A stretch of DNA of 64,000 nucleotides from Morella rubra (taxonomy: Eukaryota > Streptophyta > Magnoliopsida > Fagales > Myricaceae): assembly GCA_003952965.2 (NCBI GenBank), contig CM025856.1, positions 26,793,723-26,857,722 of the forward strand, read 5' to 3'. The position numbers and the translations under genes are program-made. The notes under the pieces were generated by a model, which was not told where the DNA came from, made no database searches, and was given only the letters and a program-made list of their open reading frames with translations. Of the stretch, positions 50,823 to 63,975 are shown piece after piece; positions within the stretch are counted from its first letter, which is position 1, and each line of letters opens with the position of its first letter.

Positions 50823-51600
50823 TAAGGTTGCGTTTGTTTCGGTGTAAAATGAAGAAAAATAAAATATTTGTAAGGAAAACTAAACAAGTTTCAGTGTTTA
50901 ACTAACTCTGGAAAATGATCATATAGTATTTGGTTGTCAGCTGAAAATTCAAAGAATATTTTATAATAGTTTTAATTTATCTTGTCAATAAAGATATTAA
51001 AAAAAGAAAAAAAAAGTATATCACGTACTTGCTTGATGCTATTTTGTAATCACGACTTGTGCTTTAATTTTTTTTTTTTTTTTTTTTAAGATCTGTGGTT
51101 TTTCTGTTTATGAATTTAAGGCTTCACTTGTTTTGCCGTTGTACATGGACGAAAAATTTATATGTGACACACATTTTTAGACACATCAATTGCATACGTG
51201 ACTTTTTTAAATAATAAGAATAATTTAGACCTTTTACATGTAGATAAATAAAAATAATAATAATAATCAAATAAAATTAAAAATTCAAATATAAGTTTCA
51301 TTTTTATTTGAAAAAAAAATAAAAGGGGGCAGATTTGCCCCCCCTTGTGCATGGTGAAAGTGAAAGGTGTCTTGAATTAAATCAAGATTGAGAATGGAAA
51401 AGATTGACAGGAGTTAAACATTTTGAAAAATGACTTATCCTATTTTAAGTGGTAAGTCATTTTTATCTTTACAGGGTAAGATTTTTCGTTGACTAACTTT
51501 ATATTTTCTTTTGACCTCTATTTTTTGACCTAGCCAAACACAAGAGAAGTTGAAAATATTTTGAAGGAAGATATTTTCAATCGAAACAAACGCAGCCTTA
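50823..51600. mobile_element. 778-bp non-autonomous TIR element
   Basis: Left end TAAGGTTGCGTTTGTTTC and reverse complement of the right end TAAGGCTGCGTTTGTTTC differ at one of 18 positions. Similarity continues imperfectly inward (AAAAT, AATATTT). Internally there is a hairpin at 51427-51464 (AAAATGACTTATCC against GGTAAGTCATTTT). No transposase frame. The ends resemble those of common plant DNA-transposon MITEs, but the superfamily is not settled. Confidence 0.7.
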
Positions 51601-51692
51601 GACTTGAAACTACTTCCTTGATGGGCTTAACTAACCAACTGGGCCCACATAACTCTTCAGCTGAGTTGGCAATCTTGAAGCCCCATTTATAC

Positions 51693-51841
51693 GGCGTTTG
51701 TTTTCAAAATTTTAATCTCTTAAAATTTTTATCATTATTACAAAAATAGCTCTCTTCTCATTTTTTTATTAACTTTTTTATTCTCCCACGTCAGTTTTTT
51801 CGCTGAATCTTAAAATTTTATCCCAAAATTTTAATAACGCC
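51693..51841. mobile_element. short AT-rich MITE, GGCGTT ends
   Basis: Left GGCGTTTGTTTTCAAAATTT and the reverse complement of the right end (GGCGTTATTAAAATTTTGGG) form inverted repeats. The interior has CTCTCTTCTCATTTTTTTATT. Same layout as the elements at 29455, 47423 and 62882. Confidence 0.6.
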
Positions 51842-52982
51842 ATGTTAAAAATAAGCCCATAATTTTAAAAGAGGTACGTGTATGAAAGATCTGAATGGCA
51901 CCATCAGGTCCATCACCATTCAGCGTTCGGCCTAGATTTTCTCCCTCGGTCTGCTTGTACCTTTTAAGTTCGGCCTGTTCGACCAGTCGGCCCACTATGG
52001 CAAATCACTACTCCCCCGAACTCGCCAATCACAGCCCGTTATTGCCCACAAGCCACCCTTGACGTGTCCAGGACCTTAGAAAAGGCGACCCCTCAGACCT
52101 CATCCCAAATAAACGACATCCCATCTCAGTTGATTTTTAACAATGTCCTCCATTGGTGAGATTTATTAAAGGAATACACTATTAAATAGGACAACATTTA
52201 TCCCTCTAAAAAATTCTCCTCGCAACATACAAAAGCAAGGAGGTGATAAAAAATTATATTAATCTCCTAAATGTGGTCAGTTAAAGAAAATAGGCTGCAA
52301 ATCGACAGAAATATAAGAAGATGGGCTTTGTGCATCCTCCGTCTTTGCCAATCTAGCTGCCTTGTTTCTTCTAGAGAGAAGAGAATTTTTATGGGCCCAA
52401 AAACACAGCGCTCAAACATTTTTTTTTCACTTTTCATCCCCTTTTTTCTCTTTGGAATGGACAGCAAGCAAAGCAATTAAAGTGAGCTTAAACAAAGAAA
52501 TAAATAACAGATAATCGAATATTCATTTTCATATATATTTTAGTGGTGATAACGTGAGTCGAGCTGCGTCTGAACTCGGATGGAGTAGTTGGCAGTGACG
52601 AGGGTGTTCGTCCAACGCCTCCAACCTACCAGCCGGCCGCCTATCTATATGGGACGAGCAATGCTTGGTATATTTTTTGAATTCTTTTCAAGTTTTTTTA
52701 AAAATAATCTAAGTTTAGAATTTTTAAATGTGTAAGATTTACTTTTAAAATTAATTCTAAACAATTAAATTCTTTCCAAAAAAAAAACTTTAGAAAAACT
52801 CAGGCACCGACGACAATCCAGTGACACATATTAGATAGGTGACAGCTGTCCACGAGCGTATCTAACCTCTACTTCATTGTTTTCAACGATCATTCTTTTT
52901 TTCTTCTCCCTTCCTTAAACCCCTGAAGAGCCGAACCCCGCCACACTCTCGCAGTCTCATATCCTTCAGCATTTGGACCACC

Positions 52983-53962
52983 ATGTTCAACCGTTCTCTC
53001 CTTCTTCTGCACCGTTACAACCATCTCATCCGCCACCTTAGACACCTCTCCACCACCCCGAACACAAGGACGACTCTTTCATCCCTCGACCTCCCTCTTT
53101 CGCACCCCACATTCCTCATCTGGGCCTCCAACACCTCTCTCGGCAAAACCCTTGTCTCCACCGGCCTCGCTGCCTCCTCCCTTCTCTCCAGATCTGTTTC
53201 CCAACCACGAAAGCTCCTATACCTCAAGCCCATCCAGACCGGCTTCCCCTCCGACTCCGACTCTTTTTTCGTCTTCCACAAGCTCTCCCTTCTTGCTCTC
53301 CGCCGCCAACCTCATTTTCCCCTATTCTCCTCCAACCATGTCCTCAGAGCCTCCCTCCCCGCCGTCAATTCGGTCTCGGGCCACGAAGGTGGAACGAGTT
53401 GTGAGGGTGGGATGCTTAATCTGGGGTCGTACGAGGAGAGGAGGGTCGAGGGGGAGGCGGGAAGCAGTGCGGTCTCCGAGTTGGTTTGTAAGACGTTATA
53501 CGCGTGGAGAGAGCCTGTATCCCCGCACTTGGCCGCCGAGAGGGAGAGCGGGGTTGTGGAGGACGCCGCGGTACTCGAAATGTTGCGCAAGTGCTTGAGA
53601 GTTGAGTTGGAAGATGATGGAGATATGACGAAGGAAATGGATGTTCTCTGCGTGGTTGAGACTGCTGGTGGGGTTGCGAGTCCGGGACCTTCTGGGTCGC
53701 TACAATGCGACTTGTACAGGTGTTTATCTTTTTTTCTAATGCTGTATTCTCTTATTGCCCAAAATTGAGAACGAGGCTCAAATGGCCGATTGACGGAGTG
53801 GTTTTTAATTCTTCCCAGCCCTATTATTTGTTGCCGAGTATATTCCGTCTGATATCTGGCGCTTTTCCAACTTGAAATTGGCCGACTGCTCAGGACTACT
53901 GTCTACTGTATTGTCTGATAATAAGGATTTATATCATCTGAAGATAAAGACTCATCATAAAA

Positions 53963-53993
<31 letters not shown>

Positions 53994-56900
53994 TATATAT
54001 ATATCCAGTTAAGAAGTGTCACTTTTAATGACGGGGCGTATCAAATTCTTGCTTTGGCTAGTGATCTGAATCGTCCATATTTTAATGCCGTGCAGTAGAC
54101 TGAATCATGTTTTCTCAACCACAAAAAGGTGGACAAAATAACTCTGCAACTGATTTGGAGTTTTCCCGATTGAGTCTGATTCTCCGCTGTTCAATTATTG
54201 AATTTGATTTAACCTTTTATAAATTCCGTAGACAAGTCATTCTACGGCATTTTAAGTACAATCTCTAAAAACGTGTCTGATATGCAATTGTCAAGGTCGT
54301 AAAATTGTGTATGTAAGGATAGCAAAGAACGGTTATGCTTTGTGGACCACTCTACATTCACCAATATCCAATTTGTCTGGCGTGGGTTATTTTTTGCCAG
54401 AGATTTTCTTTTACTGTAATACTTCAGTTCAGATCTTTGTTACATGGATTGGCAGGCCTCTACGTTTACCTGGAATTCTTGTTGGAGATGGACGGCTAGG
54501 TGGTATTTCTGGGACGATTTCAGCTTATGAGTGTTTGAAACTTCGAGGTTACGATATTGTAGCTGTTGTTGTTGAAGATCACGGCCTTGTTAATGAGGTG
54601 CCATTATTGTCTTATCTACGGAATAGGTAACTTCTCTTTTTCTTCTTTTTTTTTGCTTTCTGCCCCTGCATGATTTTATGCAATTATATGTGAACAATAA
54701 TATATGTTCACCACAACATATCTAATCTGACTACTACTCTCTTTGACCTGATAATATGCTTCCATCACCTAATAACCTTCTAAGTTTTCGTATGTTCAGA
54801 TTTGTTGATATGAATAATCATGTATCATTTCTTATTATTAAGGGTGCCTGTGCTTGTACTGCCACGTGTTCCGGAAGATCCGTCAAATGACCTGATGGAA
54901 TGGTTTGATGAATCCTGTGGTGTATTTGATTCTCTGAGGGAAAAAATGTTATCAGCTTATTCAGAGAGAATTAAGAGATTGCATGACATGCCAAAGAAGG
55001 CGAGGGAGGTTTTCTGGTGGCCTTTCACACAGCACAAACTTGTACCTGAAAGAGATGTAACAGTGATTGATTCACGATGTGGTGAGAACTTTGCAGTCTT
55101 CAAGGTTTGTGTCATAGCAATGGTCAATAATCTGATATTCTCCCTTTCCTGCCATATATTTATTCTGTTTCACTTCGCCTTAACTTTCCTCTTTTATTTT
55201 CTAGTATGCTTGTCTCCACTGCTTTCTCTTTGTCTCTCTTAATCCTTTTATAAGGTAGCTGACTGGGATACAATATGCCAAACTAACTTTGTTCTATTTC
55301 CATTTTAGGTTCATAATAATGAATCCATAACTCAACAGTTTGATGCATGTGCTAGTTGGTGGACTCAGGGACCTGATGCTACTTTACAGGTTATTCTCAT
55401 GAGTAGTTTCTGTGCCTTTTTGTTCATTGGATGTGTACTGAAGGTTGGAGTTTACATCTATTGGGGTATCTAAACCATAGGGTCAGCATGACCACAACAT
55501 TTCCCATCATTTGATTGAATGTTTGCCTAAAGCCTAGAGTAATTGCTATTAAGATTCTCCATCAAGTGAATTTCTGAAGTTTTTAATGTGGTTTTTTGTT
55601 TAGGTGGTTTCAGACTGAGCTTGCAAGAGATATGGGTTATGCTGCTGCAAGATTTGGGCATGTAATGTTTCCTGAGAATGTTTATGAGCCAGCCTTAGAA
55701 TGTGCAGAGCTTTTGCTTGAAGGTGTGGGGAAAGGTTAGTGTTTTTTTTCGTTCACCCATCAATGGGAATTGAAATTATTACATTAAGTTTCTCATTGAT
55801 AGAAATTTCCTGGTACTCGAGGCTGTCGCATGTATCTGCATTTGAGTAAAATATTGTCCTCGAATTCAGTTTCCTGTCTTTAGTTCTAGGGTCAGCCAAA
55901 GATAATGCTGATGGTCATAGAGGGACCCAAGGAGTGGTGATGTGTTAAGAAGAGCTTGTTCTTCTGAGTTATTTCTTAATCATGCTTATGCGATATATTT
56001 TATGCTGCTTGCTTTGTGTTTCAGGCTGGGCTTCCCGAACATATTTTTCGGATAATGGATCTACGGCAATTGAAATTGCTCTCAAGATGGCATTTCGTAA
56101 ATACTCCTCTGATCATGGTATTCTTTCTGACTTGCTCAAGGATAACATGGCTGGAAGAGGTGTTGAGCTCATGGTGGGCCTCACTAATCCTTTTCTCCTT
56201 TATTGCTGACAGTTTTCATGTTCTACTTTTCGATAGATATTTTCTGTGATACAATTAGTGCCGTAGTTTTTTGTTAATCTTTCTCTTAATATTTATGTAG
56301 ATATGCTGTTAAATTTTGTGCGTCAATTATTTCAGGTTCTAGCTCTTAGAGGATCTTATCATGGCGACACTTTGGGTGCCATGGAAGCACAGGCACCATC
56401 TTCTTATACGGGCTTCCTCCAACAACCATGGTATGAAATATTATGTGACAAAAGCGTGTAAGGAGAAATGTTAATTTTCCCTTTATGTCTTGGATTGGAG
56501 GTTGTCTTGGTTATTAACTTGTATTAGGCCTCTAGTTTCTCATGATTCCTTAAGATGTAAATGTAAAGGCTATAGATCATATGGTCCAACACGTGAATAC
56601 CTGCATTGGTCGTACAAGATTAAAACTAAGACATTCGTGCAAATAAGTCGTCATATAGTCACTGCAGTTTTGCCTCATTCATGTCCAGGAATAGCAGCAT
56701 AGATGAGATACAAGCTATTAGTCATTGAATCTTGTCAACCATTGATTTATGAATTTTTACAGGTACACTGGAAGAGGCCTTTTCCTAGATCCTCCTACAG
56801 TCTATATGCACCATAGTACATGGAATCTTTCCCTACCTGAAGGATTGCATTTTGACACTTCAGAACATGAAAAAATAGGTAACATGTGGGTGTCTCTGTG

Positions 56901-59900
56901 TATTTTATTGTTATTTTCCATTCTTATTTAGGTATTGTCTCTTATATCTATTTGACATCTTTTACAGCCTTCGCTTCGCGTGATGATATATTTCAACAGA
57001 CAAGGGACGAGTCAAATCTTGCTAAGATATATTCAGCTTATATATCGCAACAACTATCACAATATTCTGGATCAGGAGGGTTTAACCACATAGGAGCGCT
57101 GATTATGGAACCAGGCAAGATAAATCATATTGTTATCTGGTTTTAACTTTTTTCGGTTATCTGGTCAATTGTCATTGTAGTTTCTTATGCTTTTGGGAAC
57201 TGAAACAGACAGTTTCATGAACCAAATTCTATTCTCGATGTTTCATAATATGAAAAAGGATATAACGAGTCCTCTGTCTGACTTTGGCTTCAGCTACAGC
57301 ATTAAAACTACCTGTGCCGGATAGGGTGCATACAAAATGCAGGTTTGGGGCACAAAAGGCACCTCTGTGCCTACGTTTTCTTGTTTCCTTTTCTGAGAAG
57401 TGATTCTGTAGAAGTCAATTTGAGGCTTACCGATCCGTAAACTGTATTACTTTCCCTGTTTGTTGGAAAGAAAATGCAAGCAAAAAAGTTATAAACAACC
57501 ATTTCCGGTTGGTTTTTGTGGGGTGTCTTCTATACACGAATTACAGTGGTAGATTTATAGCAATTTTGGAAACAATCCAAAAAAAAAACTACATTTAGCT
57601 TATTAATTTGTATATTTATTCTTATAAATTTAGTGGTCCACCAATCATTCTCGTGAATTGCACATTTTCAATAATGTCTGAGTTTTGTCATGTTGTTTCC
57701 CCAAAAAAGTTGAATTATTCACTGAGAGTAACCTTTACTCGACTCATTTTTATGTGAATTTGCCAAACCACCATACAAATTTTTCATTCCCCTGCTCCTC
57801 CAAGTTCTTTTTTTTTTTTCATATATATTTTTTAAATGAGGATTTTTGGTATATGGATTTCTATGTTTCAGGCCTATTCTGGCATTAATAATTTTGTAGT
57901 AGCAGATCTTTTTGCTAATATTTGATTCACTGAATGTGTAAGTTGTACTTGGACATGAACTGTGCATGGATGCAGTGTGTTTGGTACTGGAGTTAATTAG
58001 TCGGTTAAGATATCGTAACCTCGTATGCCTCATTTTCTATTTGCATACTCGTTCTTTCCATGAAACTGTGCCATTTTCTCATTCTAAAATTCTACTGTTA
58101 TGTAGTTATCCAAGGTGCTGGAGGAATGCATATGGTGGATCCCCTTTTCCAGAGAGTGCTTGTGAAGGAGTGCCGACATAAAAGAATTCCAGTCATCTTT
58201 GATGAGGTTTTTACAGGCTTCTGGCGTTTGGGAACTGAGGTTGGTTGTCCTTTACTGACTTTTCATTCCCTTTTCCCTTTTTCTTTTCCTGTTGCTTTTG
58301 GATTACATAAACGATTTTTTTTTTTTTTTGTCTTTTCCTGGCAGACTGCAGCAGACCTACTTTGTTGTGTACCAGATATAGCCTGCTTTGCAAAGCTGAT
58401 GACCGGGGGAATTGTACCCTTGGCTGCCACGTTAGCAACAGATGCTGTATTTACCTCATTCATTGGAGACTCAAAGGTGATTATTGTGCTTGGTTGCCAT
58501 CATTTTTCTTTTCTTTTCTTTTCTTTTCGATGTTATTGTGTAAGTTGGGTTTTCATACGAAAGACAATTGCATGTTTCGTTGGCATTTTGGCTTCTTTTA
58601 GTATAGTTTTGGCTACCACAGTTGTTGCCTTTGGTATGATTGTTCGCATTTCACCCTGGACCCCAAATATGATAGACTGATGGGGACTGGTTACGCACAA
58701 TGTCCTGTCTGCCCTTTTTCTGAATTCTTTGATGAATTGTTACCTAACAATTGAGGTCCTATCTATTTGGGTGTCAAGGCAGGATTATGCATCTAGTGAT
58801 TTGGTGGTATGGTATAAATGGCTCCATTTACCTAACGTGTCGTAGCAACCATCCTTTGAGTAGTCTGAGTGTGTTCTGATGATTTTTTTTTTCTTTAAGT
58901 GGTTTAGATGATTTATTTTAGTAAAACAGAGGTTTGATATATTTGTTTATGGGATGATTTAATGTCAGCTTAACGCTCTGTAAGACTTGCCAGAGCACAT
59001 TACCGGTCATTAACATTTTAGATATATGTACTATTCCTTGTCGCAGAAGCGTTTCTCTACGTGAATTAGCCCTATCTATCCTTAGAATCAATTTAATCAG
59101 TGTCTCCAATCAGTGAGTTGGGCGCTCACTGGCAGCAGATCAGTCTCAAATAGTATTTAAATTTATAAAATTCTGAACTTAATGCTAAATCAAGTTCCTC
59201 ATTCCCGATTGAAAATCTGATATTACTCTACTGTTAGAGATCTCTATTTCCTTTCTATTTTTTAAAATATTTTATGGATTCAGTTATTGCAATACGGGGA
59301 GGCAGCTTTATTAGTGCTCAGCTAAACTAAGCCTTCATCTTAACTAACTAGAGTCAGCTTTATAGACCTTTTTCCAGCTCAACTTAACTCTACTTAGCAG
59401 CTTTTCTTTCTATTTATTTTCATATTTCTGCATTGATTTTCTCTGCCTGAATCATATAAACTTCAACAATAAATAATAGCAATTCTATCACAAGAATATC
59501 CATATTTTAATAATCAATATTATTTCTTCCCTTGTGAATTTTTCTTTCACTGCGTCTTCCCATTTATGTCTATAAAGCATTGTGTTATGGCATGGGAGGA
59601 AACAAAGACGAATCAGTGGTTGTATTCCTAAAATCCCAAACATAACCTGTATTCTGGAATTTGTGGTCTCCCTATGCTTGCACACGTCTGCTCTTCAGGG
59701 GCTCTTGATACTTTTTCAGGCATCTATAGAGTGTTTTAATCCTCTTTGTTCTGATTGTAGCTGAAGGCCCTTTTGCATGGACACTCGTACTCTGGACATG
59801 CTATGGGGTGTTCGGCAGCTGCTAAATCCATAAAATGGTTCAAAGATCCCCAGACAAACCTTAATATGACTTCCGAGGGAAGGTCACTTAGAGAGGTATG

Positions 59901-61269
59901 TTGGTTATTATGTGCTTCTTTTTCTGCTTAAAATATATATAATAATATTTCCATTAGCTTCTATCTACTACAAGTCTTGATTCACCAAACGAGGTGGTTA
60001 CCAAATGCTGAAAGCATTGTCTCGGTGTCCTTTCAACCCACAACTGTCTAATGATATGCACTAGTTCTGTATTCAATCCACAACGTATACAGCTGCCTTG
60101 AGTGCATATTTAATCTATAATGTGGCCAATTCTTCATTCAGATAGTTTAATCTCTTCTTGTGCTAATTCTTATTAAGTACTACAGATCCTACCCCCTCAG
60201 AAATTGAACGTATATATCTGCCTTGATTCAAATACATTAAGTATATCCAGCTTCAATTAGAATGTAGAGATAAGTGCTTAGTTCTAAAGTTAAGGCCTTG
60301 GGATCCCCTAAATTGGGAAAGCTTATGTAGGGTCTGCCGTTTCTTTTAAGCTTCAATTATCAATGTTATGTGTAGTTTCATAAAACCAGAGTCTACTATA
60401 AGTGTCAGTTATAGCTATCGACTTCATTTATGTTTACCTTGTAGTGATCATGCTATGCTTTTAATTCATGGATCCAGTAATTATCATTTTCTTTGCAGTT
60501 ATGGGACGAAGAATTGGTGCAACAGATCTCATCACATCCTGCAGTTCAAAGAGTGGTTGCGTTAGGAACTCTCTTTGCCCTGGAACTCTGTGCAGAAGGC
60601 AGTAATGCAGGGTATTCTTTCATCAGTTTTCTTTTGAATTATTTCTACACCTCAATCTTCTATCAACTGTCATGGTAGCTCTGGATGCGCACTGTTAAAA
60701 TTTTCCAGTAAACTAGGTGGAAGGTTTCGTTGTGAAAAATGTCCATAATATGTTACCTGAAGCATCTTGTAGTTGAGCAACTTCTCTACCATAGCTCTGA
60801 ACTCATCAGTAGGATGATCCAGATCAGGCAAGTGGCAAAATTTGTTTGAGGCTAAAAAATGAGGCAATGTAGGTTTATTGAAAAATCAATAGTCATTGAT
60901 CTGATGATTTAAGGTCTTGCAAGCAAGCATAAGCAATGTTAAGGATCTGCTTGTGACCCGAGCTTCCACTGTAGCGCTTTGCACTAGTGCTCGTCTTCCA
61001 GTTCACGGCCCCTGCAGGCTGCATCTATGATTTTACATTTATTCCTCATTCAAGAAGTTTGCTCTAAGCAGCTGTTGTTTTACAGGTACGGATCAGTATA
61101 TGCGAGCTCTCTTCTTCAGAAACTCCGAGAAGATGGCATTTACACGAGGCCCTTGGGTAATGTCATATATCTAATGTGTGGACCCTGCACATCTCCTGAG
61201 ATCTGCAGCCAGTTACTCGTCAAACTTTACAAAAGACTCCAAGAGTTCTACAAAATCAAGGCATATTAA
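52983..61269 (+). CDS. BIO3-BIO1: bifunctional dethiobiotin synthetase / DAPA aminotransferase (BIO3-BIO1), mitochondrial
   Basis: Catalyses two successive biotin steps: KAPA to DAPA (PLP- and SAM-dependent) and DAPA to dethiobiotin (ATP and CO2). Fourteen exons: 52983-53719, 54456-54626, 54843-55104, 55309-55389, 55614-55734, 56025-56173, 56336-56430, 56763-56878, 56968-57114, 58106-58239, 58345-58476, 59761-59895, 60499-60611, 61086-61269; in phase, 858 aa. Residues 1-30 are Arg/His/Leu-rich without acidic residues, a typical mitochondrial presequence. BioD part: P-loop ASNTSLGKT (~48-56), KPIQTG, VVETAGGVASPGPSG. BioA part: WWPFTQH, DNGSTAIEIALK, GSYHGDTLG, FDEVFTG (Asp 659), and the PLP lysine in AKLMTGG (Lys 688). 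The intron after 57114 has a GC donor. The fused order matches the known plant gene. No defect seen. Confidence 0.97.
53959..54004. repeat. poly-A followed by (TA)n in BIO3-BIO1 intron 1
   Basis: About 22 A's run into TA repeats interrupted once. Low complexity, likely variable in length. Confidence 0.9.
57115..57116 (+). other. non-canonical GC splice donor in BIO3-BIO1
   Basis: Exon ends GAACCAG and the intron begins GCAAGA. The acceptor TATGTAG at 58105 restores EP/VIQGAGGMHM in phase, as in related aminotransferases. Using a nearby GT instead would add residues and break the phase. Confidence 0.75.
58503..58528. repeat. (TTTTC)n pentanucleotide repeat
   Basis: About five TTTTC units within a BIO3-BIO1 intron. 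Confidence 0.8.
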
Positions 61270-63975
61270 AATATTTTTGAGAGTATGGTAGTAATTCAGA
61301 GATTTTTATCCATTTTAAATAATTCTCTCGTGTCCCTAAGCGAGGGATCCGAGGTTTCCTATTTGTACGGTAAATCATCCTTGTAAGGATTTATATTCAT
61401 CGATTATTTAACATTTTTTCAATTCTTCATCGATGCTTATGCACTATTTGGTGTTATTTGTAGCACTGCTCCTTGATAAATATGACCACAGACGAATGAG
61501 TAAAGACATAGGATTTAGAGATTTGCTCTCCCTAAGATCTTAATTTCGAATTTTCTAAATGCAAATAATTTTTTGAGGTCGCACTTGGCGAAGTTAGATT
61601 AATTTGATTTGTGTGGCTTAAAGTACCATACCGGTTTGAAGTTTACTGATCTTTTAACTGTCTAAAGGTTTCTGGTCCTTTAAGTGGATTTACTCCAATG
61701 AGTCTGTCAAGTTAGATTTCTTCTTGTTACCTTAAAAAAATTGTCTAATAATCAATAAAAAGTGTTTTAAAAAGATCAAATTTTTTCCCGAGCGCCGTGC
61801 GGTTCTTCCACCAATGGCAAGCAAAACAAAGCTGCCTGGCCTCAGTTGCAGAATCTGAGAAATCACAAAGGCTCTTCCTCCACCACTTATAGGTCTCCTC
61901 CAACCGATGGCTGGGTCAAATTTTAATTTTCCACTCAGCTAGCGAGTAAAAAATCCGCCGTTCAGCCCGTGTTGGCAAAAATAGCAGTGCAAAATGATTG
62001 GTTTATTGACTTGAAATTATTGGCTACATTAGACGGACAATGAAAACGGGGAAGCATCTGCACCAGAAATGTCAGATATGTGAGTCAGTACCAAAGTATA
62101 ATTCAACCAACATCCATTCCGTATCCTCGACTTTCTATAATGAGGATGTTTTCTTTGTTTGCAGCTCTTATCTTTTCCCGCAGTACATTAAAGGAGAAAG
62201 GGAGAGAGAAAAAAGGTGACAAACCGTCATCCTTATCTTATCTTTGGCGTAGATGTGGGGCTGTAGACAGTAGACGGTGACTGTGATATCTCTGTTCTGA
62301 TTTAACATAAAATTTTGAATAGCAGAGGCGTGGCTTTTTTGGTAACTAATATGGGAGCATTTTTTTCTGCTAGTTTTAAGTCGTTCTAATAGGGTATGCA
62401 TGATATCAAGTTAATGCTATTTTTATTTTCTTTTGCACGGAAGAAAATAGTAAATAGACTCGGCTGGTAATATTTTTGTAGCAATGGGAGAAAGAAATTT
62501 ACAGCTGAAAAATGAGGAAAGAAAACCACAAAAGTGGTGGCCCAATTAGTGTGAAGTTAGTCTCAAGAACAGTTAAGGGATTGAAGATTTTTAGATTGAA
62601 TACCTTTGACTTCCGTGTCACTGGGCCTAGTTGGGTCTCTGGACAGAGGCTTTCAGCTTATTATTTTGTATTTTCTGATTTGGGTGTGAGTTAAAGTTCT
62701 TGGACCTTATTAGATCACCTTCCATAGACATAGTCTTATTTATTTATTAGTAATTATAATTCAATTTGAACATTTTACGAAAAATCTTTATAATCAAGTT
62801 CGGAAAGAAAGAGAAAAAAAAATAAGAAAGAAAAAAAAATCTGATATTTTTATCTGTTAAGTGTTGTGATTAATTCTACCTGACGTTTCACAAACCAAAA
62901 ATTTAATTCCTAAAAATTTATCTCTCTTTATTTTTTTATTTATTTTTTCACTCATTCTTTCATTTTCTGTATTTACCTTTTTATCAACTTTTAAAATTTT
63001 AATTTAAAATTTTGTTACGAAGCGCCATGTTAATTATGACGACAAGGGAGAAGAGCGAGAAATTCGGTTACTATACGACAAAGACGACATGGGTGGCGAC
63101 GTCAGCTTCAAAAGGAGAAGTGATGTCATCGAAACCTTTCAATGTAGAACTAAGTGACGTGGCTAGTGCTCTTAACGCAAACGACCCATGCGAGAAAGTA
63201 ATCGTATGGTCAGGATTTCATGCTTGCTAGCAGTTCGGACGGTCCGAAAGCAGCTGCCACACGAGAAATGGATCAAACTCTGTGCTGAGAGCAATCATCC
63301 AGTGGTACGAAGAACATGCCGGTCCCCTCCTCCTCAATTACCTTTTATTAAGCGGAGAAAGAAAATCATTCAATACGACTAGAGTCTAGAGGGCTGAAAA
63401 GTCAAGAAAAGGTAGCCCTTGTAAGTGGAAGTTTGACTCAGGGTGTGGATCGCTGTGGTTTGGATGCAGCTGATTCTAGCCCTGTTCATCCCAGAGTCGC
63501 AACTCTCAAGGATAGGATGGGAAATATCTGAAGTCTTTAAGACCACTCGGGACTTCAAGAGAAAAATTATTACGTTGGTTTCGATTCCCTCGCTCACCAA
63601 TCAGTCCCAATTTTCTCAGGTTTTCCATCAATTTCTCGCTCTGTTAGAAAGTTCACAAAAATTAAGGAATTTGTCATCAAGTTTCTCTTTCCACTTTTCT
63701 GGAGGGAATCAAGCTCTATCTTTTTTCCGGCAATGAACTGAATCTTTTTTTTTGAAAGGGAGGGGGAGCTGTTTGCAAGTTTGAAATTTAATTTTGTAGA
63801 ATTTACTGAGGCTAGTTCAATTTGAAGGGTTTTGTAGATCTGCGTGGAAAAATGTGTTTATGTTCATGTTTGTGTGAACAGGTGTTAGGGTTGTTAAGCG
63901 GGGGTAGTCTCCGGGATTTGTATGCATTTCTATTGAATTTGGGCTATTGCAGATCTGGGAAGCGTGTGGGCGAAA
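61270..63975. other. intergenic region, 3' of BIO3-BIO1 and 5' of the next gene
   Basis: No coding region recognised except a MITE-like element at 62882-63026. The last ~350 nt look like a 5' leader (GC-richer, then T-rich), with a possible leader-intron acceptor GCAG at 63950-63953. Confidence 0.45.
62882..63026. mobile_element. short AT-rich MITE
   Basis: Left GACGTTTCACAAACCAAAAA and the reverse complement of the right end (GGCGCTTCGTAACAAAATTT) are imperfect inverted repeats. The interior again has ATCTCTCTTTATTTTTTTATT and TTTTTCACTCATTC. Member of the group at 29455, 47423 and 51693. Confidence 0.5.

Larger units (their letters stand above)
50035..52982. other. intergenic region between divergent FGGY and BIO3-BIO1 genes
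   Basis: Holds the promoters of both divergently transcribed genes plus at least two TIR elements (listed separately). No coding region recognised. The ~150 nt before 52983 are GC-richer and CT-rich, as expected of a leader. Confidence 0.5.

Noticed and set aside
53152..53598. Alternative-frame open stretches on both strands in the first biotin-gene exon
   Set aside because: Shadows of a GC-rich exon; the dethiobiotin synthetase frame explains the sequence.
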